64,000 bases of DNA, taken from Leptospira hartskeerlii. Lineage in GTDB: Bacteria; Spirochaetota; Leptospiria; Leptospirales; Leptospiraceae. The stretch lies in contig NZ_NPDL01000003.1 of the NCBI RefSeq assembly GCF_002811475.1, positions 1 to 64,000 of the forward strand. The letters run 5' to 3'. The translations under genes and the position numbers were made by a program. Numbering within the stretch: the stretch's first letter is position 1; each line of letters opens with the position of its first letter. Below are positions 49,757-58,069 of this stretch, piece by piece. The notes under the pieces were generated by a model, which searched no databases, was not told the DNA's origin, and worked only from the letters and a program-made list of their open reading frames with translations.

Positions 49757-51007
49757 CTAATTTATAACTTTCTTAAATATTCGCCTGGACATCACAAAAC
49801 GATCTATCCACCATTTCATCCGGATCTTATCGATTACCACACCTCGAGTAGAAGAAGCATGAGCGAATTCTTCTCCATTTAAGACCATTCCCACATGAGT
49901 TACCTTGGATTGGTTGGGAGAAGCGGAGAAGAAGATTAGATCTCCAGATCTCATTTCATTATGAGAAACTCCTGTTCCCATTTTGGTTTGAGCACTGGAC
50001 GCGCGAGATACCATTTTTTCAGGAACACCTATACGACCATCCGTCAAAACTCTAAAAGTAAAACCTGAACAATCAGTTCCGGTTTTAGCAGCATTCGCCC
50101 ATTTATAAGGAGTTCCTACCCATTCTTTCGCAACTTTTTGCAAGATAGAAGAAGATAAAGTTTCCCAACTTTCTTTACTCGGTTTGTCGGGTTCAGTTGG
50201 TTCTCCAGGTTCAGGTAGATTCGGAACCAAGGGAGGATCAGGCAAAGGTTCAATTCTTGGTCTGTCTCCAATAACGATCCCACCTACTTCTTCCAAAGAA
50301 GTTTCTACAGCGCGGGCAGACGCATACTTTTGAGGAGCAGTAACTTTCTCGCCTTCATGCAATTTTTTTAAATTAGAAAGAAGAATATAAGAAGCTCCGT
50401 CCAGTTTTGAATCGAGCACGGATTTAAAACTATTTTCCGTTTTTGCAAAAGGGATATTTCTACCTTTTGCAGGAAATTGGTTCAAAATTTTAGAAGCTAA
50501 ACGGTTTTCAGGAAAATCCACGAGTTTTCCTGCGATAAGCGCTCTTCCACCTGCGAGTACAGAAAACCCGTCCCATTTTTTTTCCATGGCGGCTTCTACA
50601 AAACGATTTCGGACCTCTTCTCTGATCCCTGCTTTTTTGGTTTCTTTAAAATATAGACCGATATAGCTGAAATCTTCTTTCGAAATTTCTCGTTTGGAAG
50701 CGACAGGGATCGCATCTTCCGCTTCTTCAAATGTAAGTCCTTCCTTGACTGCGAAGTCTAGATTTACGATGAGTTCTGCAGTTTTTTCCGGGGTAACTCC
50801 TTCTAGGATTGCCCAAGGGATCACATTTTTAGTGATCTTGAGCACTTCTTTGCTCCCGGCTCTTTGTCCTAATTTTTGGAAAACAGAGTTTTTGATCAGA
50901 AGTGATTGTGATTTGTCCCAATCGCTTTTAAGCAAGTCTTCGAAAGGATCTGCGGATATTGAAAAGGAGAATAAAAGAAGAAGGTTAGCTAAGATCCGAA
51001 CTCTCAT
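49757..51007 (-). CDS. Secreted NlpC/P60 peptidoglycan hydrolase
   Basis: About 416 residues. The signal peptide (about 1-20) is followed by a helical, Lys-rich region (about 25-250), a Pro-rich linker (PLPDPPLVPNLPEPGEP) and an NlpC/P60 domain (about 285-416) with Cys in GTDCSGFTF and His in THVGMV and AHASS. It should cut peptide stems in cell wall. The ATG at 51007 overlaps the stop of the POT gene as ATGA, and the 51025 start would place six extra residues before the signal peptide. Confidence 0.9.
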   Translation of the reverse strand: MRVRILANLLLLFSFSISADPFEDLLKSDWDKSQSLLIKNSVFQKLGQRAGSKEVLKITKNVIPWAILEGVTPEKTAELIVNLDFAVKEGLTFEEAEDAIPVASKREISKEDFSYIGLYFKETKKAGIREEVRNRFVEAAMEKKWDGFSVLAGGRALIAGKLVDFPENRLASKILNQFPAKGRNIPFAKTENSFKSVLDSKLDGASYILLSNLKKLHEGEKVTAPQKYASARAVETSLEEVGGIVIGDRPRIEPLPDPPLVPNLPEPGEPTEPDKPSKESWETLSSSILQKVAKEWVGTPYKWANAAKTGTDCSGFTFRVLTDGRIGVPEKMVSRASSAQTKMGTGVSHNEMRSGDLIFFSASPNQSKVTHVGMVLNGEEFAHASSTRGVVIDKIRMKWWIDRFVMSRRIFKKVIN

Positions 51008-52296
51008 TTTACACCATGCATCCAAGATTCTAGTTTTTTACGGAAAGAAAATAAACCGATCGCAGTGATCGTAGGCAAAAAGAAGAAGATTAGGAAAAAC
51101 CCAGACAAGGACTCCCTTCCTCCCATGAACTGCGTTAATTCTCCGGCGAGAACATGAGCGAAGAAGTTTGCCAAAAACCAAAATCCCATCATCATCGAGG
51201 CAACTTTTACAGGTGCTAATTTTGTAACTAAAGACAAACCAACTGGAGATAAAAACAATTCTCCGATCGTTAAAAGTAAAATGGAAAGAATGATCCAAAT
51301 AGAGGAAAATTTTTCGGAAGATCCGAACGTTACTAAGGAAAGAAGAAGATATCCTATTCCCAAAATGATCAGTCCAAGGCAAAACTTAGTTACTGTAGAA
51401 ATATGCCTGCCTGATTCTTCGAATTTCTTCCAGATCCAAGAAACCACAAGTGCCAAACTCACTACAAAAAGCGGATTTAGAGATTGATAATTTGCAGCAG
51501 GGACTTCCCAACCTAAAATATTTCGATCCACATATCTATCAATGATCAGGCTTAAAGAGGAGCCTATTTGTTCATAAGAAGCCCAGAATGTGATCGTAAT
51601 TGCAGAGAAAACCATAATCGCAAAAATTCTTTCTCTATCTTGTTTTGGATCTTCCGTTTTCGGATCCGATGATCTTTGATTTCCATTCGCTAAAAATGCC
51701 TCGGGATTCACTCTTCTTCCTAAAAATCCGAAGATGATAAGACCGATCAGCATTCCAATTGCTGCGATCCCAAATCCATAATGCCAACCTTTATATTCAG
51801 CAAGATTTGCGCATGCCCAGGTTCCGAGGATCGCACCTAAGTTGATCCCAAAATAGAATATTGTAAAACCTGAATCTTTTAGTTCAGGTTTCCCTTCTAA
51901 TTCGTAAATTCTTCCTACAACAGTGGAAATGCAAGGTTTGAAAAAACCATTTCCAGCAATTAAAAGTCCGAGTCCTAAATAAAAAGTCCAAAGACCATTA
52001 AATGCCAAGGAAAGATGGCCGAACATCATTAGAATTCCACCTAAGAAGATGGAACGTTTGTATCCTAAAAATTTGTCTGCAAGTAGACCGCCGAGTATCG
52101 GAGTCAGATACACGAATCCATTATAAAACCCGTATATTCTACCCGCTTGGGCGTCTTGCATCAAAAGTTCTTTGGTCAAAAACAGAACAAGAAGCGCTCT
52201 CATTCCGTAAAAAGAAAACCTCTCCCACATTTCCACGAAGAAGAGAACATACAAACCTCTAGGATGAGTTATTTGCCTTTGGCTCTGGATTTCCAT
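51004..52296 (-). CDS. POT/PTR2-family oligopeptide transporter
   Basis: A 430-residue transporter, slightly short for the family, with about 12 membrane segments. Motifs: EMWERFSFYGMRALLVLFL (ExxERF), IFYFGINLGAILG (FYxxINxG type), and GLSLVTKLAPVKV. It likely imports di- or tripeptides with protons. It overlaps pduO by 28 bases and the NlpC gene by 4, suggesting recycling of wall peptides. Confidence 0.92.
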   Translation of the reverse strand: MEIQSQRQITHPRGLYVLFFVEMWERFSFYGMRALLVLFLTKELLMQDAQAGRIYGFYNGFVYLTPILGGLLADKFLGYKRSIFLGGILMMFGHLSLAFNGLWTFYLGLGLLIAGNGFFKPCISTVVGRIYELEGKPELKDSGFTIFYFGINLGAILGTWACANLAEYKGWHYGFGIAAIGMLIGLIIFGFLGRRVNPEAFLANGNQRSSDPKTEDPKQDRERIFAIMVFSAITITFWASYEQIGSSLSLIIDRYVDRNILGWEVPAANYQSLNPLFVVSLALVVSWIWKKFEESGRHISTVTKFCLGLIILGIGYLLLSLVTFGSSEKFSSIWIILSILLLTIGELFLSPVGLSLVTKLAPVKVASMMMGFWFLANFFAHVLAGELTQFMGGRESLSGFFLIFFFLPTITAIGLFSFRKKLESWMHGVK

Positions 52297-52826
52297 TCTG
52301 GTTCCGGGATTTTAGATTCAAAATTTGCGTATCTTGCTGCTACGAATAGATGATCAGAAAGTCTGTTTAAGAATCGCAGATTTTCAGCAAAGATCTCGTG
52401 ACCTTCTTCTTTATAACGTACCAGTTCTCTTTCTAATCTTCTGGCCAAGGTTCTCGCAACATGCAGAAAAGAAGATGAAGAGGATCCGCCGGGAAGAATA
52501 AAATTTTTCAAAGGAAGAAGTGACTCCTGCCAATGATCTATTTCCTTTTCCAATTCGGAGATATCCTCTTCTAGGATACAGGAAGAATCGTCCTTCTTCT
52601 TATATCCGGCAAGCTCGGATCCCAATTCAAAAAGTAAATTTTGGATCCTTTCTAACGAGTTCTTTAATTTGGAATCTTTTGTTAGGAAAGAAATGGAGAC
52701 TCCGATCGCAGAGTTTAATTCGTCTGCGGTTCCATATAATTCTACTCTGGGATCAGATTTGGAGACCCTTGTCCCGGAAGCCAAGGATGTGGTTCCGGAG
52801 TCTCCCTTTTTGGTATAAATTTTCAT
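52269..52826 (-). CDS. Cob(I)alamin adenosyltransferase, PduO type
   Basis: A 185-residue four-helix-bundle enzyme that makes adenosylcobalamin. The start MKIYTKKGDSGTTSLASGTRVSK holds the ATP-binding loop, followed by YGTADELNSAIG and ARTLARRLER. It supplies the cofactor for NrdJ, coded at 6287-9880. Confidence 0.94.
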   Translation of the reverse strand: MKIYTKKGDSGTTSLASGTRVSKSDPRVELYGTADELNSAIGVSISFLTKDSKLKNSLERIQNLLFELGSELAGYKKKDDSSCILEEDISELEKEIDHWQESLLPLKNFILPGGSSSSSFLHVARTLARRLERELVRYKEEGHEIFAENLRFLNRLSDHLFVAARYANFESKIPEPEWKSRAKGK

Positions 52827-53137
52827 GATTCGGCCTGAATTTAGGGGACAGAATCCGAAAAAGTTCTGAAAATTCCCGCAAGAAAAGCAGTTTTAACGGA
52901 AAAAAAGTTGCGAAATAGCTAAAGTGAGTGGTAGAATGAGGGCAGATTTTCCCTCTTTTGGATTATCGTCGATTGCGACTTTAGTCTTTAGGAAAAATCG
53001 TAAAAAAAAATCTCCCCAGATATATAAGGGAGTGAAATTCGCAGTGGATATCCGGGTTGCCCGGGAGGTTCTCCCCTCCTAAAAGCCCGGCCTATGGTTC
53101 GGACGGATCCGAACTGCTAGCTACAGGGAGGTTGTTG
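52827..53137. other. Long leader upstream of flagellin with nested hairpins
   Basis: About 310 bases without a coding frame between divergent genes. The left part is A-rich and probably holds both promoters, though no convincing sigma-28 or sigma-70 pair was fixed. The right part (53041-53137) is GC-rich and structured: CCGGG (53052-53056) can pair with CCCGG at 53060-53064 or at 53086-53090, and GGAGG (53064-53068) can pair with CCTCC (53075-53079). Confidence 0.6.
53097..53131 (+). promoter_or_regulatory. Candidate CsrA-type sites at the flagellin ribosome-binding site
   Basis: A perfect 7-bp hairpin, GTTCGGA-CGGA-TCCGAAC (53097-53114), shows GGA in its tetraloop. Further on, CTACAGGGAGGT (53121-53132) matches the CsrA consensus RUACARGGAUGU at 10 of 12 positions and covers the Shine-Dalgarno. 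The two GGA cores are 22 bases apart. Confidence 0.5.
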
Positions 53138-53989
53138 ATGATTATCAATCACAACATCAGTGCTCTTCGTGCGAACAACGTACTGAAGACAGTTAATAAC
53201 GAGCTAGACAAGACTACAGAAAAGTTATCAACCGGGATGAGGATCAATCGTGCCGGTGATGATGCATTGGGATTTGCAGTTTCCGAAAGGATGCGCACCC
53301 AAATTCGCGGTCTTGCCCAAGCTGAAAGAAACGTAATGGATGGAGTTTCCTTTATTCAGGTTACCGAAGGGAATCTGGAACAAGTGAATAATATTCTCCA
53401 AAGATTGAGAGAATTATCCATCCAAACTTCCAACGGGATTTACTCGGATGATGATCGTAAACTCGTTCAACTGGAAGTAGACCAACTCATAGACGAAGTG
53501 GACAGGCTGGGTAAAACCGCCGAGTTCAATAAGATCCGTCCTTTGAGTGGAGCCTACTCCAAGGATTCTAAAAATCCGATCCAGTTGCATGTAGGACCGA
53601 ATCAAAACGAGAAGCTGGAAATTTTCGTGGATGCAATGAATGCAGGTGCGCTTCAGCTGGAGAACAACGGGAAAAAGCAGACTTTGTCTACTCCCGCTTC
53701 TTCCAATGCGATGATCGGTATTCTTGACAACGCGATCCAAAGGGTGAATAAACAAAGATCCGATCTAGGAGCTTATTATAACCGTTTGGAAATTACAGCA
53801 GAAGGCTTGCAGTCAAATTATATCAATATGGTTTCTGCAGAAAGCCGAGTAAGGGACGCGGATATGGCAGAACATATCGTGGACTACACCAAGAATCAGA
53901 TTTTAACCAAAAGTGGAGTTGCAATGCTTGCGCAAGCAAACATGAGACCTGAACAAGTGGTAAAACTTCTGAGTGAAAGATTCGGATAA
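53138..53989 (+). CDS. flaB: Flagellin, FlaB type
   Basis: A 283-residue flagellin core protein of the periplasmic flagellum. The conserved ends are present: MIINHNISALRANNVLK and MRINRAGDDALGFAVSERM at the N-terminus, and SRVRDADMAEHIVDYTKNQIL and MLAQANMRPEQV at the C-terminus. The short middle is typical of spirochaete FlaB. The ATG at 53138 has AGGGAGG six bases upstream; an earlier frame start at 53057 is inside the structured leader. It is monocistronic, closed by a terminator. Confidence 0.95.
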   Translation: MIINHNISALRANNVLKTVNNELDKTTEKLSTGMRINRAGDDALGFAVSERMRTQIRGLAQAERNVMDGVSFIQVTEGNLEQVNNILQRLRELSIQTSNGIYSDDDRKLVQLEVDQLIDEVDRLGKTAEFNKIRPLSGAYSKDSKNPIQLHVGPNQNEKLEIFVDAMNAGALQLENNGKKQTLSTPASSNAMIGILDNAIQRVNKQRSDLGAYYNRLEITAEGLQSNYINMVSAESRVRDADMAEHIVDYTKNQILTKSGVAMLAQANMRPEQVVKLLSERFG

Positions 53990-54014
53990 TAAGAACAGAT
54001 TTTCTGAAAATTCG

Positions 54015-54043
54015 AAAAAACCCGTCGCCAGGACGGGTTTTTT
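54015..54043 (+). terminator. Bidirectional rho-independent terminator after flagellin
   Basis: CCCGTC (54021-54026) pairs with GACGGG (54032-54037) over a 5-base loop, with A-run and T-run flanks extending the stem. It also suits the leftward gene ending at 54065. Confidence 0.93.
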
Positions 54044-54064
54044 ATTTTGCGAGTGTATTGGGGT

Positions 54065-54373
54065 TTAGAATTTGTCAGCTTGTGCTTTGTAAGCAGCTGC
54101 TTCTTTATCGCAATGATCAGCTAGCTTTTTATATTTTTCCTTTTCTGCTGCATCAGCAGTTGCCTTTCCACCGTGGGATTGGCCAGCTAAGGATTTATAC
54201 TTATCCGCCAGATCCTTATGGTCTTTGGCTTTTTTGTTAAAATACTCTTTTGCGATCTTTTTTAGATCCGGAGTGGTTGCTTCCGCGATGAGCAGATTGT
54301 CCAGCTCGGTGAATGCGTAAGCGTTACTTGCCAGGATCAGGGAAAATAGAATGGTTGCTAAAGTTTTTTTCAT
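54065..54373 (-). CDS. Small exported Lys/Ala-rich protein
   Basis: A 102-residue protein with a signal peptide (about 1-20, ending SNAYAF) and a helical, charged body. The body has one Cys, near the C-terminus (CDKEAAAYKAQADKF). The ATG has AGGAG five bases upstream, and a TTGACT/TAATCT promoter (17-base spacer) stands before it. No family is recognised. It does not seem to be part of the metal operon. Confidence 0.7.
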   Translation of the reverse strand: MKKTLATILFSLILASNAYAFTELDNLLIAEATTPDLKKIAKEYFNKKAKDHKDLADKYKSLAGQSHGGKATADAAEKEKYKKLADHCDKEAAAYKAQADKF

Positions 54374-54399
54374 AGAAACTCCTAAATATGCGCCCGCTA

Positions 54400-54428
54400 A
54401 GATTAAGGGCTCTCTCTTCTGTAGTCAA
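54400..54428 (-). promoter_or_regulatory. Probable promoter of the small exported protein
   Basis: On the minus strand TTGACT (54428-54423) and TAATCT (54405-54400) are 17 bases apart. A 14-bp perfect palindrome, CATTCCATGGAATG (54455-54468), lies just upstream. Confidence 0.5.
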
Positions 54429-54490
54429 TATTAAATTGGTCGAATTTATCTTAACATTCCATGGAATGCGAAATGATTTTTATCAAATGG

Positions 54491-54754
54491 TTAAGACTTC
54501 TTGAAAGTCCCTTTTTTTGCATCGCATTCTTTTTTCGTTAAGGAGATCCAGCCCTTCCCTTTGCAGGAGTTTTGTCCCGAGCAGGAATTTCCGTTTGTAT
54601 GACAGTCGCTTTTTCCTTTGCAGGAATTGACTCCATGACATTCTCCTTTTACGTTATCCGAACCAGTTTCCTGTTTTTCGGAAAAGACTTCTCCCGATAG
54701 AAATAGTCCGGAGATTGCCGCTCCTATGATCAGTTTTTTAGTAGTGTTGTTCAT
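54491..54754 (-). CDS. Cys-rich exported peptide resembling bufferin (BufA-like) metallophores
   Basis: An 87-residue protein. A signal-like segment (about 6-25) is followed by a mature part with six Cys (39, 45, 51, 58, 64, 77). The unit C-x-G-x-N-S-C-K-G-K occurs twice (39-48 and 58-67), then GW and a final Cys. This matches small periplasmic BufA-type proteins whose Cys are modified by DUF692 enzymes to bind copper. No DUF692 gene is in the window. It is the last gene of the Cus operon, 17 bases after cusA. The family call is by motif memory. Confidence 0.65.
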   Translation of the reverse strand: MNNTTKKLIIGAAISGLFLSGEVFSEKQETGSDNVKGECHGVNSCKGKSDCHTNGNSCSGQNSCKGKGWISLTKKECDAKKGTFKKS

Positions 54755-54771
54755 TTGTTATTCCTATTATT

Positions 54772-57700
54772 TTAAATGGATTTCGTTCTCTTTTTCTTGG
54801 TTAAAGGAAGGACGGGAAGAATATCTCCCAGTTTTCCCTCCTTCCAAAGCATGTATATAGGAGGATATACCAAAAGTTCCAGAATAAAACTGGTAACTAA
54901 CCCTCCAACCATAGGCGCTGCGATCCTTTTCATCACGTCCGAACCAGTGCTTGCAGACCACATAATAGGCAGAAGGCCCATCATTGCTGCAAGAACTGTC
55001 ATGATCTTAGGTCGGATCCTATGTACAGCTCCGTGGATGATCGCTTCTATCAGATCTTCCCTGGTTCGGACGCGTCCTTTTTTCTTTGCGTCCTCGTAAG
55101 AAAGGTCCAGATACATGAGCATAAATACTCCTGTTTCTGCATCCAATCCCATTAGAGCGATCATCCCGACCCATACAGCGACTGAAACTTGGTAATCCAG
55201 AATGTATAGAAGCCCAATTGCACCAATCAAGGAAAATGGCACTGCAAGGAGCACGATCAAAGTTTTAATATAGGATTTTGTATTGAAGTACAATAACAAA
55301 AATATAATGAAGATTGTCAAAGGAAGAATGTACATCATTCTTTCGCGGACACGTATCATATTCTCGTATTGACCGCTCCAGACTATGGAATAACCGGGAG
55401 GAAGAAGGATGGATTCGGAAACCTTCTTCTTTGCCTTATCAACAAAGCCTCCGATATCCGAAGTAGAAGGATCCACATACACGTATCCTGCTAAAAATCC
55501 GTTCTCATCTCGGATCATAGACGGACCGGTTTTTGCTCCTATACTTGCTATTTCGGAAATAGGAATATGACCGAATTCTTTTGTCGGAACGAGTATTGTT
55601 TTGATCTTCTCTAAAGAATCTCTGAGCTCTCGCGGATAGCGCACATTCACTGAAAAACGTTCTCTCCCCTCTATGGTTTGAGTGATCGGTTCTCCTCCAA
55701 TGGCTGCTACTATGATCTGTTGAGCAGTCTCCACGGAAATATTATATCTTGCTAATTTTTCTCTTCTCAAATTCAGATCTAGGAAGTAGCCACCGGCAGT
55801 TCTCTCTGCAAATACACTTCGTACATTTTTGTCCGTTTTGAGAAGAGTTTCGATTTTGATCCCGATAGATTCGATTTCTTCCAAAGAAGAACCCAAGATC
55901 TTAATTCCGATCGGAGTTCTCATACCGGTACTTAGCATATCGATCCTAGTTTTGATCGGCATTGTCCAGGCGTTTGTGGCTCCAGGAAATTGCATCTCCT
56001 TGTTCATCTTCTCCACTAATTCATCTTTAGTGAGCCTTTCGGATACAAAAGGAAGGAACGGATATTGGAAGATCCTTGGCAAATTGGAATAGAACCTGTC
56101 TGCTTTTCTCCATTGGTCCTGGGTCTTAAGAAGTATCACAGTTTCCATCATGGAAAATGGCGCAGGATCTGTAGCTGTATCGGAGCGTCCTGCTTTTCCA
56201 AAAACTCGTTTCACTTCCGGAAAACTTTTCAGTTTTTTATCCATGGCGATCATAAGTTTCTCCGCTTCCGCTACGGAAATGCCAGGCAATGTAGTCGGCA
56301 TGTATAGAAAAGATTCCTCGTACAGTTGGGGCATAAATTCTGAACCTAGACTGAAATATACAGGGATTGTTAGAATCACCAATGTGAATGCAGAAACTAT
56401 AATCGTTTTAGGTCTATGCAGAACATAACGACAGGCAGGTTCGTAATATCTGAACAGGATTTTGCTGACTGGATGTTTTTCTTCCGGATAATATTTTCCG
56501 ACGAGCATGGTCGTTGCGATCTTAGAAAGAAATACATTCTTGAATTGGAATGGCTCCATTCTGGTGAATAACATTCTAACTGCGGGATCCAAAGTGATCG
56601 CCAAGAATGCGGCAACTGCCATTGCGATATTTTTAGAATATGCTAATGGACGAAATAACCTTCCCTCTTGGTCTACAAGTGTAAATATAGGAAAGAAGGC
56701 GACGGCGATTACAAGTAAGGAGAAGAATACGGAAGGTCCTACTTCAAGCAGCGCTTCTAATCGGACTGCATGGTAGTCTCCAATTCTTCCTCCCGCTTCC
56801 CATTCTTCCAATTTTTTATAAGCATTCTCTACTTCTACGATTGCTCCATCTACGAGTACACCGATCGAAATAGCCATCCCCGCTAAAGACATGATATTCG
56901 CATTGATATCCAGTAGATTCATTGGAATGAATGCAATGATTACTGAAATTGGGATTGTAAGTATCGGAATAATGGCAGAAGGAAAATGCCATAAAAAGAT
57001 CAGGATCACTATGGAAACAATGATCATCTCCTCTACCAATTTGAATTTCAAATTGCTGATTGCGTGTTCAATCAATTCGGATCTGTCATAAGTAGTAATT
57101 AATTCTGCGCCTTTAGGAAGATTCTTTTTAATTTCTTCCAGTTTGGTTTTTACTCTTTCGATTACTGAAAGTGCATTTTCCCCATGGCGCATGACTATTG
57201 TGCCTGCAACTACGTCCCCTTCTCCATCCAAGTCTGCGATCCCTCTCCTAATATCAGGCCCGAATTGGACTGAGGCCACGTTTTTTAGGAGCACTGGAGT
57301 TCCATTCGCATCCGTAGAAAGTGGAATATTCTCTATATCTGTGAGAGAAGAAAGATATCCTCTTCCTCTTACCATATATTCTGCGCCGGAAATTTCGAGT
57401 AACCTTCCACCGGTTTCCTGATTACTTTCTCGGACTTTTTGGATAACAGTTTCAAAATCCACATTATAAGATCTTAATGCGTTTGGATGAATTGTGATTT
57501 GGTATTGTTTTTTGAATCCTCCGATCCCTGCTACCTCGGATACCCCAGGAACAGAGTTCAGCAGATAACGCAGATGAAAGTCCTGATAAGTCCTCAAATC
57601 CACGAGAGAATTATTTCCCGTTTGGTCTATCAGCGCATATTGGTATACCCATCCTACTGCGCTTGCATCCGGTCCTAATTCTGTTTTTACACCGGCCGGA

Positions 57701-58059
57701 AGTAATGGCTGAATCCTAGATAGATATTCCAAAACTCTGGATCTTGCCCAATAGATATCTGTGCCGTCTTGAAAGATTACATATACATAAGAGAAACCGA
57801 AATCTGAAAATCCTCGCACCACTTTTATCTTAGGAGCTCCCAAAAGAGAAGTGATGATGGGATAAGTGACCTGGTCTTCCATGATATCCGGACTTCTATC
57901 CCAACGAGAGTATACGATCACTTGGGTATCGGAAAGATCAGGGATCGCATCCAATGGGATTGTTTTCATGGAAACATAGGATGCGACAAGTATCGCCAAA
58001 GTGACTAGAAGAACTAGAAACTTGTTTTCTGCGGAAAAACGGATGATAGATTGGATCAT
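54772..58059 (-). CDS. Cus/Czc-type heavy-metal efflux RND pump (CusA group)
   Basis: A 1,095-residue RND transporter with 12 membrane helices and two large periplasmic loops. Motifs of the monovalent HME group: IPDLSDTQVIVYSRWDRSPDIMEDQVTYPI-type opening and the TM4 sequence GVLVDGAIVEVENAYKKL. It likely exports Cu(I) or Ag(I) from the periplasm and cytoplasm through CusBC. Exact metal preference needs assay. It follows the adaptor gene by 10 bases. Confidence 0.93.
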   Translation of the reverse strand: MIQSIIRFSAENKFLVLLVTLAILVASYVSMKTIPLDAIPDLSDTQVIVYSRWDRSPDIMEDQVTYPIITSLLGAPKIKVVRGFSDFGFSYVYVIFQDGTDIYWARSRVLEYLSRIQPLLPAGVKTELGPDASAVGWVYQYALIDQTGNNSLVDLRTYQDFHLRYLLNSVPGVSEVAGIGGFKKQYQITIHPNALRSYNVDFETVIQKVRESNQETGGRLLEISGAEYMVRGRGYLSSLTDIENIPLSTDANGTPVLLKNVASVQFGPDIRRGIADLDGEGDVVAGTIVMRHGENALSVIERVKTKLEEIKKNLPKGAELITTYDRSELIEHAISNLKFKLVEEMIIVSIVILIFLWHFPSAIIPILTIPISVIIAFIPMNLLDINANIMSLAGMAISIGVLVDGAIVEVENAYKKLEEWEAGGRIGDYHAVRLEALLEVGPSVFFSLLVIAVAFFPIFTLVDQEGRLFRPLAYSKNIAMAVAAFLAITLDPAVRMLFTRMEPFQFKNVFLSKIATTMLVGKYYPEEKHPVSKILFRYYEPACRYVLHRPKTIIVSAFTLVILTIPVYFSLGSEFMPQLYEESFLYMPTTLPGISVAEAEKLMIAMDKKLKSFPEVKRVFGKAGRSDTATDPAPFSMMETVILLKTQDQWRKADRFYSNLPRIFQYPFLPFVSERLTKDELVEKMNKEMQFPGATNAWTMPIKTRIDMLSTGMRTPIGIKILGSSLEEIESIGIKIETLLKTDKNVRSVFAERTAGGYFLDLNLRREKLARYNISVETAQQIIVAAIGGEPITQTIEGRERFSVNVRYPRELRDSLEKIKTILVPTKEFGHIPISEIASIGAKTGPSMIRDENGFLAGYVYVDPSTSDIGGFVDKAKKKVSESILLPPGYSIVWSGQYENMIRVRERMMYILPLTIFIIFLLLYFNTKSYIKTLIVLLAVPFSLIGAIGLLYILDYQVSVAVWVGMIALMGLDAETGVFMLMYLDLSYEDAKKKGRVRTREDLIEAIIHGAVHRIRPKIMTVLAAMMGLLPIMWSASTGSDVMKRIAAPMVGGLVTSFILELLVYPPIYMLWKEGKLGDILPVLPLTKKKRTKSI

Positions 58060-58069
58060 ATTCTTTTCC

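Noticed and set aside
52918..52950. Sigma-28 promoter before flaB
   Set aside because: TAAA and a GCAGAT-like element are present but spaced about 18 bases with poor -10 match.
53057..53137. Extended flagellin N-terminus
   Set aside because: The extra 27 residues are translated from the GC-rich structured leader, and the family start MIINHN has its own strong ribosome-binding site at 53125-53131.
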